In this document: positions 51,678 to 62,030 of the stretch, piece after piece | Position numbering within the stretch: the first letter of the stretch is position 1 | How the letters are laid out: each line of letters opens with the position of its first letter | Origin: Marixanthotalea marina | Lineage (GTDB): Bacteria; Bacteroidota; Bacteroidia; Flavobacteriales; Flavobacteriaceae | Length of the DNA: 64,000 nucleotides | Reading direction: 5' to 3' | Assembly (NCBI GenBank): GCA_018883545.1 | Contig: JAHLEH010000002.1 | Span: 124,001-188,000, forward strand | Notes under the pieces: generated by a model | The model's input: only the letters and a program-made list of their open reading frames with translations | Database searches by the model: none | What the model was told of the DNA's origin: nothing | Made by a program: the position numbers and the translations under genes

Positions 51678-53633
51678 TCACTCTTTTATGATAAACATAG
51701 AGCGCCTGTTTAATTGATGTTCTTCTTCGGTGCACTCTACACCATTGGAACAACCATTAATTAATTGTGATTCGCCATAGCCTTTGGCGGTTAGCCTGTC
51801 TTTGTTTATGCCTTTATCTAAAAACCATTGCAGTGTGGATTTGGCCCTACGTTCTGATAGTTTCAAATTATAAGCATCGTTGCCTCTGGAATCTGTATGC
51901 GATTCGATATGGATTTTTAATTGTGGATATTCCTTCAAAGCCGCTAAAATTTTGGCCAATTCAATTTCGGCATCTGGACGAATGTTAGATTTATCGAAAT
52001 CAAAATAAATGGGTTGAAGTGTTAACCTACATCCTAAATCATTTGGCGGACAAGGATCTGAAGGCGATAAACGCATAGGCATGTCTAAAGTTATGGGCAT
52101 TTCTATGGTTTTTGGGTTTTTCGGTGTTTCTAACACTTCCTCTTTTGGATCGTAACCTTCTTTTCTAGCTCGGATAATATACTGTTCGTTACAATCTAAA
52201 ACAAAATTAAACACAGCATCATCACCCACGATCATGGTTTTAATTACATTGTTATTACCGTCCAATAGGGTAACTTCAGCTCCCGGAATTAAATTCCCTG
52301 TGGTTTCCTCTGTAATTGGCCCTTGAACTGCAATTTCACAACGTTCCCAAATTTGGTAAATATCGTCACTTTTACTCCCTTGGTCACCATCCCTATTGGA
52401 AGTAAAAAAACCTATTCGTCCTTCTTTTATAATAAAACCAAAGTCGTCCTTAGAACTGTTTATAGGCTCCCCAAAGGTTAAAATGGCGTTGTGCCCATAA
52501 TATTTTTCTAATTTGGTGGCGAATATATCTAACCCTCCAAGTCCGGCATGGCCATCACTTGCAAAATATAAATAGTCCTCGTTGCTTATAAACGGAAAGG
52601 TTTCCCTGGCAGGTGTATTAATAACCTCACCTATGTTAACTGGTTCACTATAAATATCTGATCCTAAAATTTTAACAAACCAAATATCAGACATACCATA
52701 ACCCCCAGGCATATCAGACGAAAAGTACAATCTGTCTTCTTTAGGACTCAAAGCAGGATGTCCAACGGAATAATTATCACTATTAAAAGGCAGTTCTTTT
52801 ATATTGCCCCAACCATTTCCATTTTTGGTTGCTTTGTATATTTTCAGTCTAACTACATGTTCTCTATCACGCCCTTTTTTTCCATTTATATAATTGTTTC
52901 TTGTAAAATACACTGTATTACCATCTTTGGTAAAAACAGCGGTAGATTCGTGGTAAGGCGAATTAATGTCACCATTTACAGGCCTTGGGTTTACCAAATT
53001 TAATTCAGAATCTAGAGTAGCTTCATACAGATCGAGAAAAGGCTGATCGTCCCAACCCGATAAATCAGCTGAGTTGTTTTCTAAAGGTTTAGAAGCATTA
53101 CCACTAGAAGCATACACAATTTTGTCTCCATAAAAAGCAGGGCCAAAATCTGAATAGTCCGTATTAACTGGTACTTTCTCAATTTCAAACAGTTTGTCCT
53201 CTACACCTCTTTCAAACAACGTATCTGCTATGTTTTTGTATAAGTTTACAGATTTTGCCTTGCCGCCTTTAGATTTGTAAACTTTCATTAAAAGCTCGGC
53301 CTCATCAAGTTGGTTTATACTTTTTAAACATTGGGCAGCCCTGAAATAATCGGTTGTAGTTGCATTATCAGGAAACTCCTTTATCAAATCGTAATACCAT
53401 TTGGCAGCTCCAGAATATTCGCTATTAAAATAGTACGTGTCGCCCAATTTCCTATAAATCTCAGCCGATTTATAGCCGCCTTCTACAACCTTCAAATAAA
53501 TTTCGCGGGCATCTATATAATCGTATTTATCATACTTGGCGTTCGCCTTTTCTACTTGTCCTATTTGCGCAAAAGAACTTAAGTTCGCCGTAAACAACAA
53601 AAGGCATATTATTATAGTAGTGTGTATTTTCAT
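51678..53633 (-). CDS. OmpA-family protein with TPR and PD40 repeats (PorE-like)
   Basis: 651 residues. A signal peptide (to about residue 22) is followed by TPR-like helices (about 25-130, YIDAREIYLKVVEGGYKSAE) and PD40/WD40-like propeller blades (about 150-430; SYHESTAVFTKDGNTVYFTR and LSPKEDRLYFSSDMPGGYG types). Then come a CarboxypepD_reg-like domain (about 440-525) and a C-terminal OmpA peptidoglycan-binding domain (IYFDFDKSNIRPDA, HTDSRGNDAYNLKLSERRA). This is the domain order of PorE, which ties type IX secretion partners to peptidoglycan. Last gene of the T9SS operon. Confidence 0.9.
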   Translation of the reverse strand: MKIHTTIIICLLLFTANLSSFAQIGQVEKANAKYDKYDYIDAREIYLKVVEGGYKSAEIYRKLGDTYYFNSEYSGAAKWYYDLIKEFPDNATTTDYFRAAQCLKSINQLDEAELLMKVYKSKGGKAKSVNLYKNIADTLFERGVEDKLFEIEKVPVNTDYSDFGPAFYGDKIVYASSGNASKPLENNSADLSGWDDQPFLDLYEATLDSELNLVNPRPVNGDINSPYHESTAVFTKDGNTVYFTRNNYINGKKGRDREHVVRLKIYKATKNGNGWGNIKELPFNSDNYSVGHPALSPKEDRLYFSSDMPGGYGMSDIWFVKILGSDIYSEPVNIGEVINTPARETFPFISNEDYLYFASDGHAGLGGLDIFATKLEKYYGHNAILTFGEPINSSKDDFGFIIKEGRIGFFTSNRDGDQGSKSDDIYQIWERCEIAVQGPITEETTGNLIPGAEVTLLDGNNNVIKTMIVGDDAVFNFVLDCNEQYIIRARKEGYDPKEEVLETPKNPKTIEMPITLDMPMRLSPSDPCPPNDLGCRLTLQPIYFDFDKSNIRPDAEIELAKILAALKEYPQLKIHIESHTDSRGNDAYNLKLSERRAKSTLQWFLDKGINKDRLTAKGYGESQLINGCSNGVECTEEEHQLNRRSMFIIKE

Positions 53634-53644
53634 AACGTAAATGG

Positions 53645-54580
53645 TTAAAAGAATCTGGGGGTTAGTATGCGTTCTATTTTGTTGAACACATCGAATTTTA
53701 GGAACACTTCGTACGAACCATTGCTATATTTTTCAATGTCTGTGGTTTGAAAATCGTACCCCATACCTATGAAAAGCTGATTTGTAATTTGGAAGCCAGC
53801 CATGGCGCTAATTGCAGCGTCCCATCTGTAGGCAGCACCCAATGTTAGCTTATCATTGATTAAAAAGTTACCGGAAACATCAATCTGTAATGGCGAACCA
53901 CTAACGGCCTTAACCATTGTTGCCGGCTTAAACCTTAAATTATCGTTGATATCAAATACATAGCCCGCTATTAAGAAATAGTGTAAACGGTCTATGGCAA
54001 TGGCATCTTTTTCTACATCATCTATACTACTTTCATTGTAGTGCTTGGAGTTGAAAAAGTTTGGTACAGATAGTCCTAAATATAATCTATCGGTATTATA
54101 GAAAATACCTGCTCCTACTTGCGGAATGATTTTATTGTTTATGTTATCTTGAAATTGGGCGTCGGTACCATCGTACAAATTTAATTTGGTATAATCGACA
54201 TTGAAAAGATCAATACCTCCTTTTAAACCGAACGATAATCTTGAGGCATCCGAAAATATCAATGAATACGAATAATCGACCACAAAATTTGTTTTATCCG
54301 AAGGGCCAATTCTATCATTTACAATAGAAAGCCCCAAAGCCATTCTTTTTAGAATACCAATAGGCGAGTGGATGGTAAAGGTGCCCGTTTTGGGGGCGCC
54401 TTCAAATCCTGCCCATTGTGTTCTGTATAACAAACCCAAACCAAGTGCATCTTTAGAGCCCATATAACCAGAGTTTACAACTTGGGGGTTGTACATATAT
54501 TGGGTGTATTGAGGGTCTTGTTGAGCCTTGATAAGATTTACACTAACAAATGCTATTAGTAATAAAATATAATGTCTCAT
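53645..54580 (-). CDS. PorP/SprF family type IX secretion membrane protein
   Basis: 311 residues with a signal peptide (VSVNLIKAQ). The mature N-terminus QDPQYTQYMYNPQVVNSGYMG is the PorP/SprF hallmark, as is LLYRTQWAGFEGAPKTGTF. An outer-membrane beta barrel follows. Relatives dock a specific large substrate carrying a type B C-terminal signal to the T9SS and hold it at the surface. It sits between the giant type B substrate gene (15 bp upstream) and the PorE-like gene (11 bp downstream), so it probably serves that substrate. Confidence 0.94.
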   Translation of the reverse strand: MRHYILLLIAFVSVNLIKAQQDPQYTQYMYNPQVVNSGYMGSKDALGLGLLYRTQWAGFEGAPKTGTFTIHSPIGILKRMALGLSIVNDRIGPSDKTNFVVDYSYSLIFSDASRLSFGLKGGIDLFNVDYTKLNLYDGTDAQFQDNINNKIIPQVGAGIFYNTDRLYLGLSVPNFFNSKHYNESSIDDVEKDAIAIDRLHYFLIAGYVFDINDNLRFKPATMVKAVSGSPLQIDVSGNFLINDKLTLGAAYRWDAAISAMAGFQITNQLFIGMGYDFQTTDIEKYSNGSYEVFLKFDVFNKIERILTPRFF

Positions 54581-54595
54581 ACGATTTGGGATTTT

Positions 54596-57500
54596 TTAGT
54601 TTCGTTTTATATATAAATAGCCTTTGTCTACTAAAGTTTCTTGCCCTACGAACCTTGTTAATATGTAATAATAGGTTCCTGTAGGCAATTCATCTTTTTG
54701 CTTAATGGTAGCACGTCCTTCTGAAATACCTCTAAACACATTACCGTTTATACCATAGCCATCAGTTTCGTAAACTAGTACGCCCCAACGGTTATATACT
54801 TTTAGGTTGTTGTTAGGGTAATTCTTGATGCCTTCAATTAAAAAGAAGTCATTTTTTCCATCACCATCAGGTGAAATACCATTGAATATCTCAAAATCAC
54901 CCTCTGAAACTGCTGGTAAAACACTCACGGTAGGATCATCGGGGTTGCCATCGTTATCTACATCAACATCATTAAAATTGGTTGGGTCGTCAGACATATC
55001 AGTAATGGTTTCACCCATAGGATTTTCGGCGGTTACTATGGCTTGATTGACAACTTCCATGTTTACCAAATCCTCCTCTCTTACTGTATATGTGGCCATA
55101 AACGTTGAGTTGTCTGATTCTCCTGGTAGCAACTGTGCAATAGGACCACCTTGCACAACAATACCTGGCAACATATCATCTTGAATTGTAATATTCGTTA
55201 AAGTTGTTTGGCCGGTATTGTAAACCGTAAAGCTGTAAGTAATAGTTTCTCCAACTTGTACTGCGCCACTACCATTTTCGTCATTAAATACGCCTACTTT
55301 TTCTAAGGAAATGGAACTGGTATTACAAAGTGTGGTTACTGTTGGATCGTCTTCCAATACACTATTGTCATCTGAAATATCGCCAACATTATTTCCTGTT
55401 GCAATACTGACACCTTCAATAGTGGCTTGATTGCTCAATGTACCAACATTAATATCTATATCTGTTAAGGTGAACACACCCGTGTACACCCAGGTTTCGT
55501 TAACATCCAATTCATTATCGCTATCAACATCTCCTGAATCCAGTGAAATTGAAGTGCCCAACATAGCATCTGTCAGTACTAAATTTTCAATGGCCGTATT
55601 ACCTTGGTTGCTTACTGTAAAAGTGTACGTAAGTGTTTCGCCCACGTCGCTACAGCCGTTACCATCTTCATCGTTAAACACAGCGGTTTTTATTAAAGCA
55701 ATGCCCTCATCCTGACACAGCGGTGTGATGGTAGAGTCGTCTTGCGAAATGTTATCATCATCAGACATATCACTCACATTGGTTCCATCGGCCCCAACAC
55801 CTGTTACCGTAGCTTGGTTGCTTACTGAACCAGCATCAATATCGGCTTGGGTTATGGTATAATTTGCAGTGAACGTCCAAGTTTCAGAAACATCTAGTTC
55901 GCTATCACCATCGGCATCACCAGAAGCCAATACAATAGGATTGGTTATTAAAGGATCGACTATAGCAACAGTATTTATACTTACGTTTCCTTGGTTAGTA
56001 ACTGCAAAAGAATATGAGATGGTCTCTCCAACATTGGCACAACCATCAGTATTTTCATCATTGAATACAGCTGTTTTTATTAAGGCAATATCGGCGGATT
56101 GGCAAAGTACCATATCTGTAGTGCCATCGCTTAAAATATCTGAGCTATGCGAAAGGTCATTTACATTAATGCCATTAACACCAACACCAGTCACTTCCGC
56201 TTGGTTGCTTACTGAACCAGCATCAATATCAGTTTGGGTTATAGTATAATTTGCAGTAAATGTCCACGTTTCGGTAACATCTAACTGACTGTCACCATCT
56301 GTATCTCCTGACGGTAAAGATATCAACCCTGCCAACATAGGATCGTTAATTCCTATTGTGTTGATGCTGATGTTTCCTTGATTGGTAACCGTAAACGTAA
56401 ACGTTATAGTTTCACCCGCATCACTACAGCCATTCGTGTTTTCATCATTAAATATGGCTGTTTTAATTAAAGCTATATCGGCAGTCTGACAAAGTGTTGT
56501 CTCTGTGCTATCATTTTCTGAAACACTATCGTCATCAGATAAATCGCTAACATTGCTCCCATCGGCACCAATACCTGTTACCGTAGCTTGATTGCTTACC
56601 AAACCGTTGTCTATATCAGCTTGGGTAATTGTATAATCAGCAGTGTACACCCAAGTTTCTGTTACGTCTAATTCATCATCGCCATCGGTATCTCCAGACG
56701 GTAAAGACAGCAATCCAGTCAACATAGGATCTGTGATTCCTATGGTATTAACACTAACATTTCCTTGATTGGTAACCGTAAACGTATAGGTAATAGTTTC
56801 ACCCACATCGCTACAGCCATCAGTATCTTCATCATTAAAAACGCCTTGTTTTATTAAAGCTATGGCTGATGATTGGCAAATAGCAGTTGTGGTTGGGTCG
56901 TCTTCCAACACATTATCGTCATCTGAATCGTCTGTAACAACAACACCTAATGATGATTCTCCCGATACAGATGCCTGATTTGTAACAGAACCTGTGTCAA
57001 TATCATTTTGAGTTAAGGGATAATTAGCAGTATAAATCCAAATCTCACCTACATCTAGCATACTATTTGTATTTATATCACCCGAATCTAATGCGATAAC
57101 ACCACCCAATACAGGATCATTTAGCACCACATTGGTTAAGGCTGTATTTCCCTGGTTTGTTACCGTAAAAGTATAGGTGAGCGTTTCGCCAGAATTGGCA
57201 CAGCCATCAGCATCTTCATCATTAAATACAGCTGTTTTAACAACGGCAATGCCTGGATCTTGACACAGACTTACCACTGTGGCGTCGTCTTCCAAAACAC
57301 TATTGTCATCCGAATCATCTGATGCAGTGCCTCCAGATACTGTTGTGGCTTCTACTGTTGCTTGATTGGTAACTTGACCTGCAATAATATCGGCCGCCGT
57401 GATGGTATAAGACGCTGTATAAATCCAGGTTTCATCTACATCTAGTTCGTTATCACTATCAGTATCGCCAGAACTTAGGGTTATTGCACCTAATATCATC

Positions 57501-60500
57501 GGATCTGTTACATTTACTGCTGTTAAAGTGGTATTGCCCTCATTGGTTACGGTAAATACAAAATCTACTGTATCTCCAGCAATGGTACAGCCACTAGGTT
57601 CGGCCGTAACGATTGTTCCTTGTTTTATAATGGCGATGGATTCCGTTTGACATAAATTTGTTACTGTAGCGTCGTCTTCGGTAACACTGTTGTCATCTGA
57701 TAAATCACTGACATTAATTCCGCCTGTGCTTGAGCCCGTTACTTCGGCCTGATTGGTTACGGAACCTGTATCAATATCATCTTGCGTAATGGTATAACTG
57801 GCATTATAAACCCATGTTTCATCGGTATCCAATTCGCTATCACCATCCGTATCTCCCGAAGCCAAAGTAAAAGGATTTGCAATCATAGGGTCAGTTAAAA
57901 CCACACTTTCAATACTTACATTTCCAGGGTTGGTTACCGTAAATGTGTAATTAATGATTTCTCCTGCATCAGTACAGCCATCTCCATCAGTATCATTAAA
58001 CACTCCTGATTTTATTAAGGCTATATCGGCTTGTTGACAAAAAGCGGTGTTGGTTGTATCAACATAACTTCCATAAACTTCAATGGAATTAACCACACCG
58101 ACTAGCGAAGCCACTGTTAATTGTATTTCATCAAAACTTGTTGTGGTTGTAAACGATACAATATAAAAACTATCGGTGCTGGTTGGTGTAATGTTTACCA
58201 AGCCCAAGGCTTCTAAAGCCAATAGGTTAGCACCTGTTTCTTGATCTTGCTGCACGCCATCTAAATAAGTTGTAATGGTTAATGAATTCAATAAATCAGC
58301 TTCAAGTAAATCGTTGGTATCACGAATTACAAAACCAGCCTCTGTACCTGAGGGGTAATCCATAAGCACGTCTTGTACCGAAATGGATGCTGTACCTGCT
58401 ACATTCGCTACTACGTTGATAAGTGCAAAATCTGAATTGTCTTCTGAAATAACATTAATGGCATTATCTACTTCACAAGCCATACAAGCCACACCATCGG
58501 TGCCTGTATGATTGTTATTGATAATTACTGAATTATCTGGGTTTGACAATACATAAGGTACATCACAGTCTATAGTTCCTGGGCAAAACGATTGGAGTAT
58601 CATGCCATAAACACGCGTGCTGCCTAAATCTACCGATACGGTTTGGCTTAAAGAAAGCTGCACTTCATCAAAAGGTGCAGAAGCTACAAATCCCAATCGC
58701 ATGGATTCGCTTCCTGTGAACAATAAACCAGAATCAACCGGAAGTAATTCCGTGCCACCTGTTTTAGATTCTACTAATACGCCATCCAAATAGGTTGAAA
58801 TGGTAATGGCATCAATTAAATCCGTGCTTAAAATAGACGCGTTTTCAATATCGAAACCAGCATATGTGTTGACCTGGTAATCTGTAATCTCATCTTTAAA
58901 AGCTATGGAAGCCGTTCCAATCACACCTGCAAATAAATCAATAGAGGCATAATTGTTAGGGTTAGAATCGATGGCTCTATTAATATTGTTAACACTGCCT
59001 AATGTGAGTAACCCACCAGTACCCGTGTGTTCATCTACCACACGCACAGGGAAATCTGGTTTTGTAACAGCTGTTGCTGTATTACAGACTAGCTCTGGGC
59101 CTTCGCAAAAATTATTGGTAACGGCATGATATATTCTGGTAGTTGACAAAACATCTACCAAACTGGAGATTGATATTTCAATCGCATCGTAATCCATCGT
59201 CGAGTAAAACCCAACATAATATTGATCTGTTCCTAAAATTGGACTATCAATAGCTATCAACGAAGTACTTGTATTTGTTTCCTGTTGCGCGCCATCCAAG
59301 TAGGTAGTTATTGAAATGGCATTTAATAAATCGGCTTGAATAACGGAACTGTTTTCTATTAAGAACCCTGCATAACTTCCACTTTCAAAAAACTCTCCTG
59401 ATGTGTTATCAGTTACTGTAATAGCATGAGTAACGCCCAAACCAATAGTTGTTGAAACCACAGCATAATTGGTGGCATCAGCATCTATTATATTGTTCAA
59501 TCCAGTGGCATCAATGCCATTGGTGTCTTCTTCAACAGTTAAATCCGTAAAGCCGACACTGGTTATTGCAACAGGATTCTCGGTATTACATGGTACAGGA
59601 TATTGAATACCGTCTGTATAAACAATAAATTCTGAAGAACTAGTACATCCTTCGGAATCTGTAACGGTTACCGTGTAAGTGCCAGCTGCTAATCCTGAAA
59701 TTGAAGAAGCTGTTTGTCCGCCTGGGCTCCATAAATACGAATACGGTGGCGTTCCTCCCGACACCATTGTTGTTATGCTTCCATCTGAAGCGCCTGCAGC
59801 AGTCTCATTGGAAATAGTCCCATCTATTGTGATAGATTTATCAACATAGCTCCCATAAACCTCAATGCTGTTTAAGGCTGCGACCAAAGAACCTACGGTT
59901 AATTGAACTTCGTCGTAAGGCAAGGTGGTGGTAAATCCAACCAAGTTAAAACCATCGGTTTCAGAAGGCGTAATATTTACTAAGCCCAAGGCCTCTAAAG
60001 CTAAAAGACCAGCTCCAGTTTCCGATTCTTGTTCGGTACCGTTTAAATAGGTTGTTACAGTTAAAGTGTTTAGTAAATCAGCTTGTAACAAATCGTTGGT
60101 ATCTCTTATAATAAAACCTGTATTGGTGCCTGCCGTATAAGTATTCAATACATTTTCTACAGCTATAGAACCTGTACCGGCCACACCTGCCACAATATTT
60201 ATGGTTGTGAAATCTGATGTGTTTTCATTAATGACATTGGTGGCATTATCTATACTACAACCAACACACGCAACACCGTCTATACCCGTATGGCCATTGT
60301 TTATTATAACCGAATGCTCCGGATTATTGAGCACCGTAGGCATATCGCACTCCAAATCACCTTCGGCAAACGCTTCTATAATTAAACCATAAACACGTGT
60401 ACTTCCTAAATCTAATGAAAGGGTTTGGTTTATAGTCAATCTGGCTTCATCAAAAGGCATGGTGGCCACAAATCCAACTTGTGAGCGTTCTGTGCCTGTT

Positions 60501-61564
60501 ACCAATAGGCCACTATCTACCGAAAGCAGTTCGGCGCTTCCTGTTTTACTTTCTTGTTGCACACCATTTAAATAGGTTGTTACGGTAAAATAGTTTAACA
60601 GTTCTACATCTAAAACAGAAGTGTTTTCTACATCAAAAGCAACATAAGTGCCAGATGGATAATCGGTTAATTCATCTTTAATAGCAATGCTTCCCGAACC
60701 TATTACACTAGCTGTTAAATCTATACTAGCATAATTATTTGTATTGGAATCTACCGCATTCATAACATTGCTTACAGAACCTACGGTAATACCACTAGTG
60801 CCCGTGTGTTCTGAAACAATTCTAGCTGGAAAAGTAGATTTATTCAATTGGGTGGGCGTATTATCCTCTAAAACAGGACCAGCGCAAAAACTATTCGAAA
60901 CTGCATGGTATATGTTGGTTGTAGATAAAACACCTGCCAAACTTGAAATAGAAATTTCTATGGCATCATAATCTAGAGTTGTATAAAAACCCACATGGTA
61001 TTTATCAGCACCTAAAAGGTCACTATCTAACACCGCAAGGGAACTTCCAGAACTAACCTCTTGTTCAACACCATCGAGATAGGTTCTAACAACAATGGCA
61101 TTTAATAAATCTGCTTGTAAAACGGAACTATTTTCAATTAAGAATCCTGCATAAGAACCAGCAATGTAAAAGTCATCCGCCGTTTCATCGGAAACTCTTA
61201 AAGTATGTGTGACCCCAAGGCCTATTAACGTTGTAACCGATGTAAAATTAGATTCATTTGCGTCCGTTAAGTTGTTTTCATCTTGTATGCCACAACCCAA
61301 CACGCAAAGACCCGATGTATTTGAACTAACCGATAAGTCGGAATAGTCCGCATCGGTTAAAGGCACCGGCAAATCTGTATTACAAGGTACAGTAACCTGA
61401 ATCGGCGGTTTTTCTAAAGGACTTAACGTTATGTTTTCAATATCTGCAGAAAAAGCTTTTATGCAGAAAAAAAGAGCAAACAATAAAACGGGTAAAAAAA
61501 TTAAGCGTTTTAATTGTTTTTGATATTTAGTATCCACTAAAAATAAGTAGGTAGTTTTTCTCAT
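54596..61564 (-). CDS. Giant T9SS type B surface protein with duplicated modules and DUF11-like repeats
   Basis: 2322 residues. A long signal peptide (about 40 residues) is followed by three related beta-sandwich-like modules A-B-C (about 50-572). Then come one SprB-type repeat (about 573-655, SGGTPPYSYLWSPGG and GTYTVTVTDSEGC), a second A-B-C set (about 656-1177), eight DUF11-like repeats of about 129 residues (1178-2195), and a C-terminal type B sorting domain (FEIFNGISPDGDGKNDFF, VYNRWGVLVYE). The DUF11 repeats each hold Asp-rich loops and two cysteines. It is displayed or secreted through the T9SS and probably works in adhesion or gliding. Confidence 0.93.
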   Translation of the reverse strand: MRKTTYLFLVDTKYQKQLKRLIFLPVLLFALFFCIKAFSADIENITLSPLEKPPIQVTVPCNTDLPVPLTDADYSDLSVSSNTSGLCVLGCGIQDENNLTDANESNFTSVTTLIGLGVTHTLRVSDETADDFYIAGSYAGFLIENSSVLQADLLNAIVVRTYLDGVEQEVSSGSSLAVLDSDLLGADKYHVGFYTTLDYDAIEISISSLAGVLSTTNIYHAVSNSFCAGPVLEDNTPTQLNKSTFPARIVSEHTGTSGITVGSVSNVMNAVDSNTNNYASIDLTASVIGSGSIAIKDELTDYPSGTYVAFDVENTSVLDVELLNYFTVTTYLNGVQQESKTGSAELLSVDSGLLVTGTERSQVGFVATMPFDEARLTINQTLSLDLGSTRVYGLIIEAFAEGDLECDMPTVLNNPEHSVIINNGHTGIDGVACVGCSIDNATNVINENTSDFTTINIVAGVAGTGSIAVENVLNTYTAGTNTGFIIRDTNDLLQADLLNTLTVTTYLNGTEQESETGAGLLALEALGLVNITPSETDGFNLVGFTTTLPYDEVQLTVGSLVAALNSIEVYGSYVDKSITIDGTISNETAAGASDGSITTMVSGGTPPYSYLWSPGGQTASSISGLAAGTYTVTVTDSEGCTSSSEFIVYTDGIQYPVPCNTENPVAITSVGFTDLTVEEDTNGIDATGLNNIIDADATNYAVVSTTIGLGVTHAITVTDNTSGEFFESGSYAGFLIENSSVIQADLLNAISITTYLDGAQQETNTSTSLIAIDSPILGTDQYYVGFYSTMDYDAIEISISSLVDVLSTTRIYHAVTNNFCEGPELVCNTATAVTKPDFPVRVVDEHTGTGGLLTLGSVNNINRAIDSNPNNYASIDLFAGVIGTASIAFKDEITDYQVNTYAGFDIENASILSTDLIDAITISTYLDGVLVESKTGGTELLPVDSGLLFTGSESMRLGFVASAPFDEVQLSLSQTVSVDLGSTRVYGMILQSFCPGTIDCDVPYVLSNPDNSVIINNNHTGTDGVACMACEVDNAINVISEDNSDFALINVVANVAGTASISVQDVLMDYPSGTEAGFVIRDTNDLLEADLLNSLTITTYLDGVQQDQETGANLLALEALGLVNITPTSTDSFYIVSFTTTTSFDEIQLTVASLVGVVNSIEVYGSYVDTTNTAFCQQADIALIKSGVFNDTDGDGCTDAGEIINYTFTVTNPGNVSIESVVLTDPMIANPFTLASGDTDGDSELDTDETWVYNASYTITQDDIDTGSVTNQAEVTGSSTGGINVSDLSDDNSVTEDDATVTNLCQTESIAIIKQGTIVTAEPSGCTIAGDTVDFVFTVTNEGNTTLTAVNVTDPMILGAITLSSGDTDSDNELDVDETWIYTASYTITAADIIAGQVTNQATVEATTVSGGTASDDSDDNSVLEDDATVVSLCQDPGIAVVKTAVFNDEDADGCANSGETLTYTFTVTNQGNTALTNVVLNDPVLGGVIALDSGDINTNSMLDVGEIWIYTANYPLTQNDIDTGSVTNQASVSGESSLGVVVTDDSDDDNVLEDDPTTTAICQSSAIALIKQGVFNDEDTDGCSDVGETITYTFTVTNQGNVSVNTIGITDPMLTGLLSLPSGDTDGDDELDVTETWVYTADYTITQADIDNGLVSNQATVTGIGADGSNVSDLSDDDSVSENDSTETTLCQTADIALIKTAIFNDENTNGCSDAGETITFTFTVTNQGNISINTIGINDPMLAGLISLPSGDTDGDSQLDVTETWTFTANYTITQTDIDAGSVSNQAEVTGVGVNGINVNDLSHSSDILSDGTTDMVLCQSADIALIKTAVFNDENTDGCANVGETISYSFAVTNQGNVSINTVAIVDPLITNPIVLASGDADGDSELDVSETWTFTANYTITQADIDAGSVSNQATVTGVGADGTNVSDMSDDDNISQDDSTITPLCQDEGIALIKTAVFNDEDGNGCSDVGETLTYTFTVSNQGNTAIENLVLTDAMLGTSISLDSGDVDSDNELDVNETWVYTGVFTLTDIDINVGTLSNQATIEGVSIATGNNVGDISDDNSVLEDDPTVTTLCNTSSISLEKVGVFNDENGSGAVQVGETITYSFTVYNTGQTTLTNITIQDDMLPGIVVQGGPIAQLLPGESDNSTFMATYTVREEDLVNMEVVNQAIVTAENPMGETITDMSDDPTNFNDVDVDNDGNPDDPTVSVLPAVSEGDFEIFNGISPDGDGKNDFFLIEGIKNYPNNNLKVYNRWGVLVYETDGYGINGNVFRGISEGRATIKQKDELPTGTYYYILTRFVGQETLVDKGYLYIKRN

Positions 61565-61848
61565 GTAAATTTGGTTTAGGTATTTTATATAATCGAAATC
61601 TCTCTTTTTTTATCAGAAAGATTTGTTTTTATTTTACTTATTTTTCAAGCAATTACTTACAAAAAACGAGAGGGACTATTTTTAGTTTTAACTACTTTTT
61701 AGCGAGAGAAAATCAACCCTAAAAACACATTTACACTTAATTCAAAAAAACAGTGTTTACAATAATTATTTAACAATATTTTGAGGTCAATTTTGTGAAG
61801 TTAATAATATTTTCGTTTTGTTTAAAAAATAAGGGCATTTTTTCGATG

Positions 61849-61864
61849 AAATACATATGTATTT
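61849..61864. promoter_or_regulatory. Perfect 16-bp palindrome (candidate operator)
   Basis: AAATACAT followed directly by its reverse complement ATGTATTT, midway between the T9SS operon and the Crp/Fnr gene. The length suits a dimeric regulator site. Confidence 0.4.
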
Positions 61865-62022
61865 TTACACAAAATATTATATTTTTTACTTACAACACAC
61901 CGTATTATGTAGGTTTTAAACTTCATATTATAATTCGTTAAAAGCTAAAAACTAACCCATTTGCATTAAATATCGCACGTAGTTTTAAAAGTCCTACTTA
62001 TGTATATTATTACTTTTGATGT

Positions 62023-62030
62023 TATATTTG
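62023..62030 (+). promoter_or_regulatory. Candidate -7 box of the Crp/Fnr gene
   Basis: TATATTTG matches TAnnTTTG, 15 nt before the ATG. No convincing -33 TTG. Confidence 0.45.

Noticed and set aside
55300..58045. Tandem DNA repeats suggestive of a CRISPR or satellite array
   Set aside because: The period of about 387 bp is the coding repeat of the DUF11-like domains; no spacers or cas genes exist in the window.
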